Source: Planctomycetota bacterium (GTDB lineage Bacteria > Planctomycetota > Phycisphaerae > Sedimentisphaerales > Anaerohalosphaeraceae). Taken from it: a stretch of 64,000 bases of DNA. The stretch spans positions 1-64,000 of the forward strand of contig VRUI01000011.1 of NCBI GenBank assembly GCA_019456225.1, written 5' to 3'. The position numbers were made by a program, and so were the translations under genes. Under the pieces are notes generated by a model. The model saw only the letters and a list, made by a program, of their open reading frames with translations. It did no database searches and was not told the DNA's origin. Shown one piece after another: positions 36,551 through 45,907 of this stretch (the first letter of the stretch is position 1; each line of letters opens with the position of its first letter).

Positions 36551-36811
36551 ATGGATGATGCTGTATTTGAAGAACGAATTAATGAACTGGTAAAAGAGAT
36601 CGGATCTGTCCCGGCGCCGAACAAGGCACGTTTAATCGAGTTGGCCAGGAAGACCGGCCAGAGTCATAAAAAGCTTACAAAGAGCGTAGAGCGTCTGCAG
36701 GAATCCCTGGATTGCCTGAGGGTTAGCGTTAAATACTTAGTATTTGACCTTGAGGCTACACGTCGTGAAAATCAAGCCCTTAAGAAGGCTCTGGACGGAA
36801 AGGGCGAGTAG
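36551..36811 (+). CDS. Small coiled-coil protein, unknown function
   Basis: An 86-residue charged protein. Residues 38-82 have heptad-like spacing (SVERLQESLDCLRVSV, then LVFDLEATRRENQALKKAL) typical of a coiled coil. There is one Cys and no membrane segment. It is served by the promoter at 36328 and is followed by a good terminator at 36933, so it forms its own short transcription unit. The family is not recognised; a helical adaptor or regulator is possible. Confidence 0.7.
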   Translation: MDDAVFEERINELVKEIGSVPAPNKARLIELARKTGQSHKKLTKSVERLQESLDCLRVSVKYLVFDLEATRRENQALKKALDGKGE

Positions 36812-37126
36812 TACAATGTAGAATCCCGGCAGATCGGGATATGTGTGGATTTTCAATCTGGGTTCGGTCCAATTCGACGGATTTTGCTCAGCTTTACTTC
36901 AGGGCCGATATAGTCTGTTTTTTCATTAACCTGGGTCGTGTGCTTAACAGCACGCGGCCCTTTTTTTTTGGGCTAACTGATAAATATAACTCTTGACAAT
37001 TTGCCCGTAAAAAGGCATATTGCTCAAAATTAGCATCATTTTGCGGCGGTATGGAGATTTGCGGCCCTTTTTTGCTCAATGTTATCATAAGAGACTAAAG
37101 TTTACTTGTCAGTTGAAAGGAAGAAC
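36812..37126. other. Intergenic region upstream of the symporter
   Basis: About 315 bases, holding the terminator at 36933-36969. TTGACA at about 36993 is a candidate -35 box, but no convincing -10 follows at the normal distance. Nothing else was seen. Confidence 0.4.
36933..36969 (+). terminator. Rho-independent terminator
   Basis: GGGTCGTGTGC pairs with GCACGCGGCCC (two G-T wobbles) over a six-base loop and is followed by nine T. It ends the transcript of the 86-residue gene. Confidence 0.85.
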
Positions 37127-38932
37127 ATGTTTGATCAGGATATGATTTATTTTGCCAGTATTATTGCTTATTTGATGTTGCTTGGTTGTATCGGAATTTA
37201 TAAGTCCCGTCAGGTCAAAACCGAGGACGATTTCGAAGTTGCCGGCCGGTCGCTTTCGCCGTGGATCATGGTCTGTACCATGCTTTCGGTGTGGATCGGA
37301 ACCGGTTCTATTGTCGGCAACGCCGAGAAGACTTACCAGGTTGGGTTTGCGGCGATGCTTTTGCCGGTTGGTACTTTCATAGGCATGATCCTGCTTGCCA
37401 TGATAGCGTCGAAAGCACGCGACATCGAGGTTAACACGGTTCCGGAAATAATCGGAAGACGTTTCGGTCAGACAGCTCGGTCGCTTTCGGTTGTCTCGCT
37501 TATCATTGCTTACATGGTTATCGTCAGTTACCAGTTCAACGCGGGCGGTGCGGTACTCGAGGTTATTACAGGCGATAAGGATGCTGTGATGCTCAATGCC
37601 GGTGACGAGTTGACACAGATGCAGCTTCGCAAGGGGCGGGTAATCTTCAGACCGAGCAAAGACTGGACCGGTGATGTAGAAGTTGGTTTTATGACCCTTG
37701 ATAGACCAGGGGCAACTACAGTTCCATACAAGATAGGAGTCACTGTCGCGGGAAAGATAATCGATGCGAAAAAAAACGTAGCCGAAGTAGATAACTCTGT
37801 CGCGATAAAACTAAATAATTACGCGAGAATAAAAGTAGCCCCTGAAACACTTAGCTATAAGAGATATGTGATTAGTAACATCCCTGCAAACGGTACGCTG
37901 GAACTGGTTGAGCCTGTGCTGACGGCTCAGAAGGCTACGATCATCGCGGCGGTTTTCATCATCGGTTATACAATGCTTGCCGGGCTTATGAGTCTTGCCT
38001 ATGCCGATATTGTTACCGGTTCTTTGATCACGATCGTTATGATAGTTTCATGCGTGATCTACTGGTTCCAGACCGGCGGCTGGAGCGGGATCGCGGAGAA
38101 CTATGCGGCGATGGGTGACAGGCCCGACCACATGAAGCTGTTTGGCGTGTTCTCCGGCAAGGATATTATTAACTTCTGTCTGCCGGTATTCCTTCTGGTG
38201 CTTGGTGATGCAAACCAGTATCAGCGAATATTTGCCAGTAAAAGTGCCAAGGGCGCAAAGACGGCTGTTACAGTGATGATCTTTGTCGCACTGTTTATTG
38301 AGCTTTTGATCATTGGCTGTGCGTGGATGGCAGCGAGTATGGTTCCGGATCCTGAAAACGGCAAGTATATTCTTATCTACGCGGCGAAGGAATTTATGCA
38401 CCCAGTGATTGGATGTCTGTTTATGGTTACCGTGATCGGTATTATCACATCGACGGCGAATTCGTTCTTGCTTGTCCCTGCAACGACGTTTATACGGGAT
38501 GTTTACCTAAACTTCATCGATCCGAAAGCAAGCACAAAAAGAATACTTTTCCTTAGTCGACTGATAGTAGTTGTCTTTGGTGTCATCGCGTATATCGTAA
38601 CGAGAACATTCGCCGATTCGACGGGCTTTTTCAGAAAGGCGCTGTTCGCGTTTACTATCTACGGTGCTTCGATAACGCCTAGTGTGGTAGCTGCCATTGT
38701 CTGGAAAAAAGCGACTAAAGCAGGTTCGGTCAGTTCCATCCTTGTCGGCGTGATAATCGCACTGTTCTGGGAGCAAGCGGCCTTTATTCAGGACATCGCT
38801 CTCCTTAAAGGCCTCGATGCTGTGCTGCCTGCGATATTCATGTCGGTATTGTGTCTTGTCGTTGTCAGTTTGCTCACACAGAACCCGGAAGACTCGAAAG
38901 TAACCGAACAAACCGAAACCCCAACAGAATAG
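37127..38932 (+). CDS. SSS-family sodium/solute symporter with an Ig/cadherin-like insert
   Basis: A 601-residue symporter of the SSS family: DDFEVAGRSLSPWIMVCTML early on and LSLAYADIVTGSLI in the middle match the family, with 12 or 13 helices. Between two helices, residues about 147-262 form a hydrophilic insert not found in normal members. Part of it (GRVIFRPSKDWTGDVEV, then YVISNIPANGTLELV) resembles bacterial Ig/cadherin-like modules, where FxPxxxxxG and PxxGxL are typical. The loop probably faces the periplasm. The ATG at 37127 has AAGGA six bases ahead; the frame begins at TTG 37106. The substrate is unknown. Confidence 0.87.
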   Translation: MFDQDMIYFASIIAYLMLLGCIGIYKSRQVKTEDDFEVAGRSLSPWIMVCTMLSVWIGTGSIVGNAEKTYQVGFAAMLLPVGTFIGMILLAMIASKARDIEVNTVPEIIGRRFGQTARSLSVVSLIIAYMVIVSYQFNAGGAVLEVITGDKDAVMLNAGDELTQMQLRKGRVIFRPSKDWTGDVEVGFMTLDRPGATTVPYKIGVTVAGKIIDAKKNVAEVDNSVAIKLNNYARIKVAPETLSYKRYVISNIPANGTLELVEPVLTAQKATIIAAVFIIGYTMLAGLMSLAYADIVTGSLITIVMIVSCVIYWFQTGGWSGIAENYAAMGDRPDHMKLFGVFSGKDIINFCLPVFLLVLGDANQYQRIFASKSAKGAKTAVTVMIFVALFIELLIIGCAWMAASMVPDPENGKYILIYAAKEFMHPVIGCLFMVTVIGIITSTANSFLLVPATTFIRDVYLNFIDPKASTKRILFLSRLIVVVFGVIAYIVTRTFADSTGFFRKALFAFTIYGASITPSVVAAIVWKKATKAGSVSSILVGVIIALFWEQAAFIQDIALLKGLDAVLPAIFMSVLCLVVVSLLTQNPEDSKVTEQTETPTE

Positions 38933-39038
38933 GTTTAATACTATGTTTCCAACAGAGACTTATATCGAACGAAGAAAGAACCTTCGGCGGGGCTATTTTA
39001 TTTAAAACAGATGTCGAATATCTTTATTTAGGTTACTT

Positions 39039-41360
39039 ATGAGATTTAATGCTAAGGTTTTATTTTGTATTTTGGTGGGGTTGGTTTTTACTTTTGCAGC
39101 TAATGAACTGCAGGCCGCCGAGAAAAAGAAAAAGGAAAAAGAAGAATACACGGGCGATCCAGCCAAGCTTACTATTGAGCGGATATTTACAATTAAGGAT
39201 TTTAAGAGCAAGGGTTTTGGTCCGATCCGCTGGCTGGAAGACGGATCGGGATATACGACACTTGAAGAATCCGACGACTATGAAGACGCTAAAGACATCG
39301 TAAAAAACGATCCGGCGACAGGCGACAGTAAAGTGCTGCTGCCGGCATCGAGCCTTATTCCGGCTGACTGCAATGAACCGCTGGAGATCAAGAATTATAC
39401 ATGGTCGGATGACGGTACAAAGCTGCTTGTCTATACCAACAGCGTTAAGGTATGGCGGAAGGAGACTCGCGGTGATTACTGGGTTTACGATATTGCCGGC
39501 AAAACTCTCACACAACTCGGCGGCAAAGCCGATGAGTCCATGATGATGTTTGGCAAGTTCAGTCCCGACGGCAAAAACTTCGGTTATGTATACAAGAGGG
39601 ATATTTACGTCCAGAACCTGAAAACTATGCGTATCAAGCGGCTTACAAAAACCGGGTCCGATACGATAATAAACGGTACCGCCGACTGGGTTTACGAAGA
39701 GGAGTTCCATGTGCGTGACGGGTTCAGCTTCAGCCCGAACGGTAAATACATCGCCTATTGGAATTTTGACAGCTCAGGTGTCGGGGAATTCCAGCTGATC
39801 AATTACACAGACGAACTTTATCCGAAGATCATGAGCTATCAATATCCAAAGGTGGGCACGACTAACTCGGCAGTGCGGATCGGCGTTGTTAGCGTCAAGG
39901 GCGGCAGGACGAAGTGGCTCGATACAAAAGACGACCTGCGAGATAATTATATCCCCAAAATGAGCTGGATACCGGATACTAACAAGATCGTGCTCCAGCG
40001 GATGAATCGTTTGCAGAATACAAACCGGCTGATGGTTACGAAGATATCGAGCGGTTTTCTGGGCGGCGTAAAGGCCACTCCGCTAAAAACGATAATCACC
40101 GAAAAAGACGACGCCTGGGTCGATATTCATAATGACATGAAATGGTTCGACAAGGGCAGCAGCTTTACGTGGACGAGCGAACGGGACGGCTGGCGGCACA
40201 TGTACCTGGTTTCGGCTGACGATGGTGAGGCCAAACTTTTGACGCCGGGTAACTATGACGTTATCAGCGTTCTGAAGATCGATGATAAGGGCGGTTGGGT
40301 ATATTACATCGCCTCACCCGACAATCCGACTCAGCGATACCTCTATCGGTCAGCTATGGACGGAACTGGTAAAACCGAGCGACTCACCCCGGCTGATCAG
40401 TCCGGCAGTCACAGCTATAATATCTCCAAGGATGCCAAATGGGCGATCCATACCTATTCGTCTTACAAAAGCCCTTCGATGATAGATATGGTCGACCTGC
40501 CGAGGCATGCAACCGCGCGTGTTCTTGAGGATAATAAAGAGCTTCGCGAAAAGGTCAGTGCCCTGAAAGTTGGTTTTAAAGAGCCATTCAAAGTAGATAT
40601 CGGTGATGGTGTTGTACTCGACGGCTGGTGCATTAAGCCGTCGCATTTCGATGAGCAGAAGAAGTACCCTCTGTTCGTATTTGTTTATGGCGAACCGGCC
40701 GGACAGACTGTCCGCGACAGCTGGGGCGGCATCCGGGATTATTGGCACTCGATGATCGCCGAGCAGGGTTACGTTGTTGTGAGCATGGATAACCGGGGTA
40801 CGCCGGCTCCGCGAGGACGCGAGTGGCGAAAAAGCATCTATCGCCAGATCGGGATACTTGCCTCGATTGACCAGGGTGCGGCTGTAAAGAAGATTACAAC
40901 TACCTGGCCGTTTATCGATGCTGACAGAGTCGGTGTATGGGGATGGAGCGGCGGCGGTTCGATGACCCTTAATGCTATGTTCCGTTATCCCGATCTGTAC
41001 CATACCGGAATAGCTGTCGCGTTCATCAGCAACCAGAGGAACTACGATACTATATATCAGGAACGCTTTATGGGCCTGCCCGATTCCAACGAAGAGGGAT
41101 TCAAGAACGGCTCTCCGATAACGTTCGCGAAGAATCTGAAAGGCAATCTGCTCATCGTATACGGCACGGGCGATGACAACTGCCATTTCCAGAATTGCCA
41201 GGTACTCATAAACGAACTGGTCGCTCACAACAAACACTTTTCGATGATGGCCTACCCGAATCGTACCCACAGTATCAAGGAAGGCGAAGGAACCACACGC
41301 CACTTGTATGAACTCTTTACAAAATACTTAAACGACAATCTACCGGCAGGAGCAAAATAA
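39039..41360 (+). CDS. S9-family prolyl oligopeptidase (dipeptidyl peptidase IV-like)
   Basis: A secreted serine peptidase of 773 residues with a signal peptide (about 1-26, ending LQAAE) and a lysine/glutamate-rich linker (KKKKEKEE). The DPP-IV N-terminal beta-propeller domain (WVYEEEFHVRDGFSFSPNGK) is followed by the alpha/beta-hydrolase domain with nucleophile S637 (GWSGGG), the acid in GTGDDN (712-713) and H744 (NRTHSIKEG). The double-Glu motif YEEEF in the propeller, which anchors the substrate N-terminus in DPP-IV, supports dipeptidyl release. A degenerate pre-start hairpin lies at about 38978. Confidence 0.93.
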   Translation: MRFNAKVLFCILVGLVFTFAANELQAAEKKKKEKEEYTGDPAKLTIERIFTIKDFKSKGFGPIRWLEDGSGYTTLEESDDYEDAKDIVKNDPATGDSKVLLPASSLIPADCNEPLEIKNYTWSDDGTKLLVYTNSVKVWRKETRGDYWVYDIAGKTLTQLGGKADESMMMFGKFSPDGKNFGYVYKRDIYVQNLKTMRIKRLTKTGSDTIINGTADWVYEEEFHVRDGFSFSPNGKYIAYWNFDSSGVGEFQLINYTDELYPKIMSYQYPKVGTTNSAVRIGVVSVKGGRTKWLDTKDDLRDNYIPKMSWIPDTNKIVLQRMNRLQNTNRLMVTKISSGFLGGVKATPLKTIITEKDDAWVDIHNDMKWFDKGSSFTWTSERDGWRHMYLVSADDGEAKLLTPGNYDVISVLKIDDKGGWVYYIASPDNPTQRYLYRSAMDGTGKTERLTPADQSGSHSYNISKDAKWAIHTYSSYKSPSMIDMVDLPRHATARVLEDNKELREKVSALKVGFKEPFKVDIGDGVVLDGWCIKPSHFDEQKKYPLFVFVYGEPAGQTVRDSWGGIRDYWHSMIAEQGYVVVSMDNRGTPAPRGREWRKSIYRQIGILASIDQGAAVKKITTTWPFIDADRVGVWGWSGGGSMTLNAMFRYPDLYHTGIAVAFISNQRNYDTIYQERFMGLPDSNEEGFKNGSPITFAKNLKGNLLIVYGTGDDNCHFQNCQVLINELVAHNKHFSMMAYPNRTHSIKEGEGTTRHLYELFTKYLNDNLPAGAK

Positions 41361-41388
41361 ACACCACTATCAGAGGTGAGAATTTAAT

Positions 41389-42957
41389 ATGGCCATACCA
41401 GCAAGTATCTTTAATGATGTGATCGGACCTGTTATGCGTGGGCCTTCGAGTTCTCATTGTGCTGCGGCTCTGAGGATAGGGCGGCTTGCCCGGGACCTTA
41501 TGGGCGGCGATATTGCCGGCGTAACCGTTGAGTTCGACGAGCATGGTTCTCTTGCCACGACCCATACAAGCCAGGGTTCGGACATGGGGCTTTTTGGCGG
41601 GCTTATGGGCCTGGATGCAACCGACGAGCGGCTGGTCAATTCGGCCAAAGACATCACAGAGGCAGGAATTAATATCGATGTCAGGATATGTAACTTCCAC
41701 GATCCCCATCCAAACACATACAGACTCAAGCTAAGCAATGCTGGAGAAATACATAGTTTAACAGCTATTTCCACCGGTGGCGGGATGATAGAGGTTACTG
41801 AAATCAATGGGATCGCCACCAGTATGATCGGTGACTATTTTGAGACACTAATATATGTAAGCGGTGAAAGTGGAAATGTTGTTGATACCCTAAAGAAGGC
41901 ATTTGAAAACGATGAGATTCTTGTGCATGATGATATCGTTGGCAAACTGATCGAGATCAGGGCAGACAGATTTATCAGCGAAGAACTGGCAGAGTCTATC
42001 CGCAGCGAGCATAACATTCGATACATTAAGCGTCTTGCTCCTGTCTTGCCGGTACTTTCCAGAAAAGAGACGCAGGTTCCATTTTCCAACTACGAAGAGA
42101 TGCTCCAGTACGATGCCGCCGGCAAGATGCCGTTATGGGAGTTGGCCGTAAACTATGAAAGCGAGCGGGGCGGTATAGCTGGCGATGAGGTTCTTGCCAG
42201 GATGGTTGAGATAGTCAAAACCGTCCGCGTTTCAGTCAAGCAGGGAATCGCCGGGACCAACTATCAAGACAGGATCCTTGGCTTTCAATGCGGCCGGTTC
42301 AAGGAGCGATTGGAAAGCGGCTCACTTCTCGAAGCCGGGATAATGAACAAGATCGTGATTTATGTCACGGCTCTGATGGAGGTGAAAAGCGCGATGGGAG
42401 TAATCGTCGCCGCCCCTACAGCAGGTTCATGCGGCGCTTTGCCGGGTGCTTGTCTCGCAGCGGCCGACTCGCTCGGATTGGCAGACGAAGATGCGGCAAA
42501 AGCAATGCTTGCAGGCGGGTTGATCGGCGTCTTTATCGCCGAAGCCTCAACTTTTGCCGCCGAGGAAGCCGGTTGCCAGGCCGAGTGCGGATCCGCTTCG
42601 GGTATGGCGGCAGCGGCACTGGTTAATTTAGCGGGCGGCTCTGCAAAACAGGCGATAGCGGCAGCATCTATGGCTTTGCAGAACAGCCTGGGCATGGTAT
42701 GCGACCCTGTGGCCAGCCGCGTCGAGGTTCCATGCCTCGGAAAGAACGTAATGGCCGCGGTAAATGCCTTGTCGTGTGCGAATATGGCAATTGCCGGTTA
42801 CGACCCGGTCATCTGGATCGATGAAGTGATAGATGCGATGGATCGAGTCGGCCGAAGCCTCCCAAGAGAAGTGCGATGTACCGCCCTGGGCGGCCTGTCC
42901 ATAACAAAAACGTCAAAGGACATAGAGCTTAGCCTTAAAAAAAATACCGAAAAATAA
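41389..42957 (+). CDS. L-serine ammonia-lyase, iron-sulfur type
   Basis: Deaminates L-serine to pyruvate. The 522-residue single chain carries both parts found in SdaA-type enzymes: the beta part first (GPVMRGPSSSHCAAALRIGR) and the alpha part after it (VIVAAPTAGSCGALPGA, EAGCQAECGSASGMAAAALV, GMVCDPVASRVEVPCLGKN). The conserved cysteines in these segments bind the labile 4Fe-4S cluster. A linker of about 40 residues separates the two parts. The gene begins 28 bases after the S9 peptidase, so peptide breakdown and serine use may be linked in one operon (inference). Confidence 0.93.
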   Translation: MAIPASIFNDVIGPVMRGPSSSHCAAALRIGRLARDLMGGDIAGVTVEFDEHGSLATTHTSQGSDMGLFGGLMGLDATDERLVNSAKDITEAGINIDVRICNFHDPHPNTYRLKLSNAGEIHSLTAISTGGGMIEVTEINGIATSMIGDYFETLIYVSGESGNVVDTLKKAFENDEILVHDDIVGKLIEIRADRFISEELAESIRSEHNIRYIKRLAPVLPVLSRKETQVPFSNYEEMLQYDAAGKMPLWELAVNYESERGGIAGDEVLARMVEIVKTVRVSVKQGIAGTNYQDRILGFQCGRFKERLESGSLLEAGIMNKIVIYVTALMEVKSAMGVIVAAPTAGSCGALPGACLAAADSLGLADEDAAKAMLAGGLIGVFIAEASTFAAEEAGCQAECGSASGMAAAALVNLAGGSAKQAIAAASMALQNSLGMVCDPVASRVEVPCLGKNVMAAVNALSCANMAIAGYDPVIWIDEVIDAMDRVGRSLPREVRCTALGGLSITKTSKDIELSLKKNTEK

Positions 42958-43590
42958 CAGGCTTAAGTTGCGTCAAGTCCGCACCTGCCACTCTCAGAAT
43001 TAACAATATCACCTCTGACGCTCAGAATTAACAATATCAACCCTTACGCTCAGAGTTAACAATATCACCTCTGACGCCCAGAATTAACAATATCATCCCT
43101 TACGCTCATAGTTAACAATATCACCTCTGACGCTCAGAATTAACAATATCATCCCTTACGCTCAGAATTAACAATATCATCCCTTACGCTCAGAATTAAC
43201 AATATCATCCCTTACGCTCATAGTTAACGATATCACCTCTGACGCCCAGAATTAACAATATCATCCCTGACGCCCAGAATTAACAATATCATCCCTTACG
43301 CTCATAGTTAACAATATCACCTCTGACGCCCAGAATTAACAATATCATCCCTTACGCTCATAGTTAACGATATCACCGCCGCTAGTAGGGGGCGCTATGT
43401 CCACGAGTGACATTCCGGGTCAACATATACTATAGGTCCTATAGGTTGTATTATTACCGCCTATAAGCTTCGTATTTCCCGGATGAACCATGGTTTTTTA
43501 CCTTTTTGAAAAAGTTGCTTAATCGTCAGGGTTAATATTCCGATTTACTTGCTATCTAGTTTATTAATATTGCTGTCAGGATAGTTTGAT
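42958..43590. other. Intergenic region holding the 28-bp array
   Basis: About 630 bases between two plus-strand genes. Two thirds is the tandem array. The remainder (43385-43590) is unremarkable, with TATAGGTCCTATAGG near 43430 as a small direct repeat. Confidence 0.5.
42993..43384. repeat. 28-bp tandem array, 14 units
   Basis: Fourteen contiguous 28-base units without spacers. The common frame is CTCAGAATTAACAATATCA, then either CCTCTGACG (type A) or TCCCTTACG (type B). Many units vary as CCCAGAATTAAC or CTCATAGTTAAC. The order of types is roughly A B A B A B B B A B B A B A, the last decayed. The period is not a multiple of three, so it does not encode a repeat protein. The absence of spacers excludes CRISPR. 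It could be a minisatellite or a protein-binding array. Confidence 0.95.
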
Positions 43591-44661
43591 ATGGAAAATG
43601 AATCTGTTAAGCCAGGACACTCGCTGAGTTGTGCAGGTGATATTTGTCGCCTTGAAAGCATTACTCCGCTTGCCAGGCGGCTTAATTGTCTGGATATGCA
43701 CAAAATAGCCAACATATGCATCGAAGATATACCGCATCTGATCGGTGCGAAGCTGGTATCTTTGTACGTTCTCGACGAGTCCAGTGATATTTTGCATCTT
43801 GAGAAACATAACCATCCCTTCCTTATCAATAATATCGTGTCATTGAATCAGAATCCTCCATCTCCGATGGTTGCCGCAGTCAGGAGTAAAGATCTGATTC
43901 TTGTCAGCAACATGGATTCACTTCAAAAGAACAGCGGCATGGGGTTTCAGCGTCCTTTCTCTGATAATTACGAGACGAAGAGCTGCATTATCGCTCCACT
44001 AATCTGTCAGAGCAGGGTCGTTGGCGTTTTGAATCTTACCGATAGGGTTGACGGTGGTGAATTCGGGGCTCCCGAGGTTTCGGTGATGGAGCTTTTCCGC
44101 CAGCTTGTAGGAGCATCTATCGGAAATGTAGAGCTTTTTGAGAAGACCCAAAAGCAGGCACAGACCGATGGCCTTACCGGTATGAGTAACCACCGGACTT
44201 TCTATGAGACTTTAGAGGCCGAACTTCGCAGATCGCAGCGTTATGGCGGTCAGTTGTCTATCATTATGGCTGACATCGATAACCTAAAGCCGATCAACGA
44301 TAACTTCGGACATAGAGCCGGTGACCTGGCAATCCGTCAGATCAGCAGGCGAATCCGTGCCTGCATCCGGCAAATCGATATCGCGGCGAGATACGGCGGC
44401 GACGAGTTTGCCATCATACTTCCAAATACCGCACTTGAAGACGCTATCGGTGTCGCTGAGAGAATGGTAAAGATGGTTTCATCTTCGCCGATAACGTGGG
44501 ATCATAATAAGATCGATCTTTCAGTTAGCGTTGGCGTCGGTCAGTACGGCGGTGATTGTTGCCCGGGCGAAGTTACCAAGGCCACTGACGAGGCGATGTA
44601 CGAAGCAAAGCAGGGAGGCAAAAATCGGGTTGTTGTCTTTGAACAAAAGGACCCGGTTTAG
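43591..44661 (+). CDS. GAF-GGDEF diguanylate cyclase
   Basis: A 356-residue soluble protein with a GAF sensor domain (about 25-175) and a C-terminal GGDEF domain that makes cyclic di-GMP from two GTP. The active-site motif GGDEF is intact at 269-273 (RYGGDEFAIILP), and the product-inhibition site RxxD is present five residues before it (R260 to D263, RQID). The N-terminal IADIxHDGLTG-like motif appears as AQTDGLTGMSNHRTF. There is no membrane segment. The 28-bp array lies directly upstream. Confidence 0.94.
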   Translation: MENESVKPGHSLSCAGDICRLESITPLARRLNCLDMHKIANICIEDIPHLIGAKLVSLYVLDESSDILHLEKHNHPFLINNIVSLNQNPPSPMVAAVRSKDLILVSNMDSLQKNSGMGFQRPFSDNYETKSCIIAPLICQSRVVGVLNLTDRVDGGEFGAPEVSVMELFRQLVGASIGNVELFEKTQKQAQTDGLTGMSNHRTFYETLEAELRRSQRYGGQLSIIMADIDNLKPINDNFGHRAGDLAIRQISRRIRACIRQIDIAARYGGDEFAIILPNTALEDAIGVAERMVKMVSSSPITWDHNKIDLSVSVGVGQYGGDCCPGEVTKATDEAMYEAKQGGKNRVVVFEQKDPV

Positions 44662-44683
44662 CAGACACCGGGATCGTTGCGAT

Positions 44684-44775
44684 GGATATTGGTATGAAGG
44701 CCGGGCTGGGGAAGGCGTTTTTTGGGGACGGATATTGGCATGAAGGGCGGGCTGGGGAAAACGCTTTTTTGTCAT
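44684..44775. repeat. 46-bp tandem duplication
   Basis: Two copies with period 46 (starting at 44684 and 44730): GGATATTGGTATGAAGGCC and GGATATTGGCATGAAGGGC, each followed by GGGCTGGGGAA and a CGTTTTTT-like end. Confidence 0.8.
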
Positions 44776-45166
44776 TGTGGATAATGTAGATATTTCCCAC
44801 CTGTGGTTTTTGTGGTATTTTTTGTAATTAATTGAAATTAATTAAGATAAAACGCGAAAAAAACAGATATTTTGAATTATTTTGGGAAAAAGTGCGGGTA
44901 TTTGAACGTTTTTCTCACCCTTATTCAGTAGATATATAAATTCAACAAAGGTAGAATACCAGTTTTTGGGTATTCTGTGACAGGTAACAAGTAGGGAGGT
45001 GACAGGTGAGGGAGTGAGGCGAAAGTGGTAAGGCGGAATTTTATGGTCTTGCAGGGGCTATAGTATATGTTGACCCAGAATGTCGCTCGTCGACATAGCG
45101 CGCTTGCGGTGACAGGTTAGCTTGAAGCATAACTTTGTAAGGGTTAAGGCAGAAGTTAAGAAAGCG

Positions 45167-45255
45167 AATATCCAATACCCAATGCCCAATACCCAATACC
45201 CAATATCCAATACCCAATATCCAATACCCAATATCCAATATCCAATACCCAATAC
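45167..45255. repeat. 7-bp tandem array (AATATCC/AATACCC)
   Basis: Twelve complete 7-base units alternate between AATATCC and AATACCC, with one AATGCCC. The same words make up the 110-bp dispersed repeat, so this array may have grown from a copy of it. Confidence 0.9.
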
Positions 45256-45444
45256 GGAATCCGTCATTGCTGCCGGATCTTCGATATCCAATTATGGAGT
45301 GGAAATACAGCAGCTTGTGTTTTGGTGAATTTTGCTTACAACTTTTTGATTTTTGTCGTATTGCTTTTTTGGCACCGAAAACATAGATAACGGCAGGGGA
45401 TTGATCATGGATTAATTTTTTTTGGATTTTTTTTATTTTGTTGC

Positions 45445-45497
45445 TTGACAGGTTTCGTTTCTGGTGTATACTGTATTATGTAAGTAATACACTATAC
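45445..45497 (+). promoter_or_regulatory. Promoter and probable YtrA-type operator of the GntR/ABC operon
   Basis: TTGACA (45445-45450), 16 bases, TATACT (45467-45472) form a near-consensus promoter. Overlapping the -10 box is a 13-bp inverted repeat, GTATACTGTATTA (45466-45478) and TAATACACTATAC (45485-45497), one mismatch, six-base spacer. The position is ideal for repression by the GntR protein encoded directly downstream. Confidence 0.8.
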
Positions 45498-45511
45498 AGG
45501 AGTATTAAAAA

Positions 45512-45907
45512 ATGCTAATTGAAATTGATTCACATTCCGGCGTTCCGATCTATCGGCAGATCATCGACCAGATCCGGTCTCATGTTATTACGGCAAGGCT
45601 CGGCGAGGGGGCTCAGCTTCCTTCTGTTCGCGATCTTGCCGGCCGGCTGAAGGTTAACCCGATGACGGTCAGCAAGGTTTATTCGTATCTTGAAAACGAA
45701 GGGGTTGTCGAGAGGAAGCGCGGGATCGGACTTTTTGTGGCGAAGATCAGCAAAACCAAACAGGACAAAGCGAAAACAGCAATGCTCGAGGATATCATAA
45801 AGAAAGCGGCGGTGACGGCGATCGAGGTTGGATTGTCGGAAAAAGACGCTGCTAATATGTTTTCTAAACTCTTCAGGCAAAATAATTCAGAAGGGAGAAC
45901 AAAATGA
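45512..45907 (+). CDS. GntR-family repressor, YtrA subfamily
   Basis: A 131-residue protein with the N-terminal GntR winged helix (GVPIYRQIIDQIRSHVITARL, LPSVRDLAGRLKVNPMTVSK) and only a short helical tail, the hallmark of the YtrA subfamily, which regulates adjacent ABC transporter genes. AGGAG precedes the ATG. It overlaps the ATPase gene by four bases (ATGA). A palindrome over its own promoter suggests autorepression. The inducer is unknown; in Gram-positive relatives it is often envelope stress or antibiotics. Confidence 0.93.
   Translation: MLIEIDSHSGVPIYRQIIDQIRSHVITARLGEGAQLPSVRDLAGRLKVNPMTVSKVYSYLENEGVVERKRGIGLFVAKISKTKQDKAKTAMLEDIIKKAAVTAIEVGLSEKDAANMFSKLFRQNNSEGRTK

Larger units (their letters stand above)
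44662..45511. other. Intergenic region with short repeats
   Basis: About 850 bases. It holds a 46-bp tandem duplication (44684-44775), an inverted repeat GAATACC with GGTATTC (44954-44975), a 7-bp array (45167-45255) and the promoter of the GntR gene at its end. No coding sequence is supported. Confidence 0.55.

Noticed and set aside
42993-43384. CRISPR array
   Set aside because: Units are contiguous and 28 bases long with no unique spacers; no cas genes nearby.
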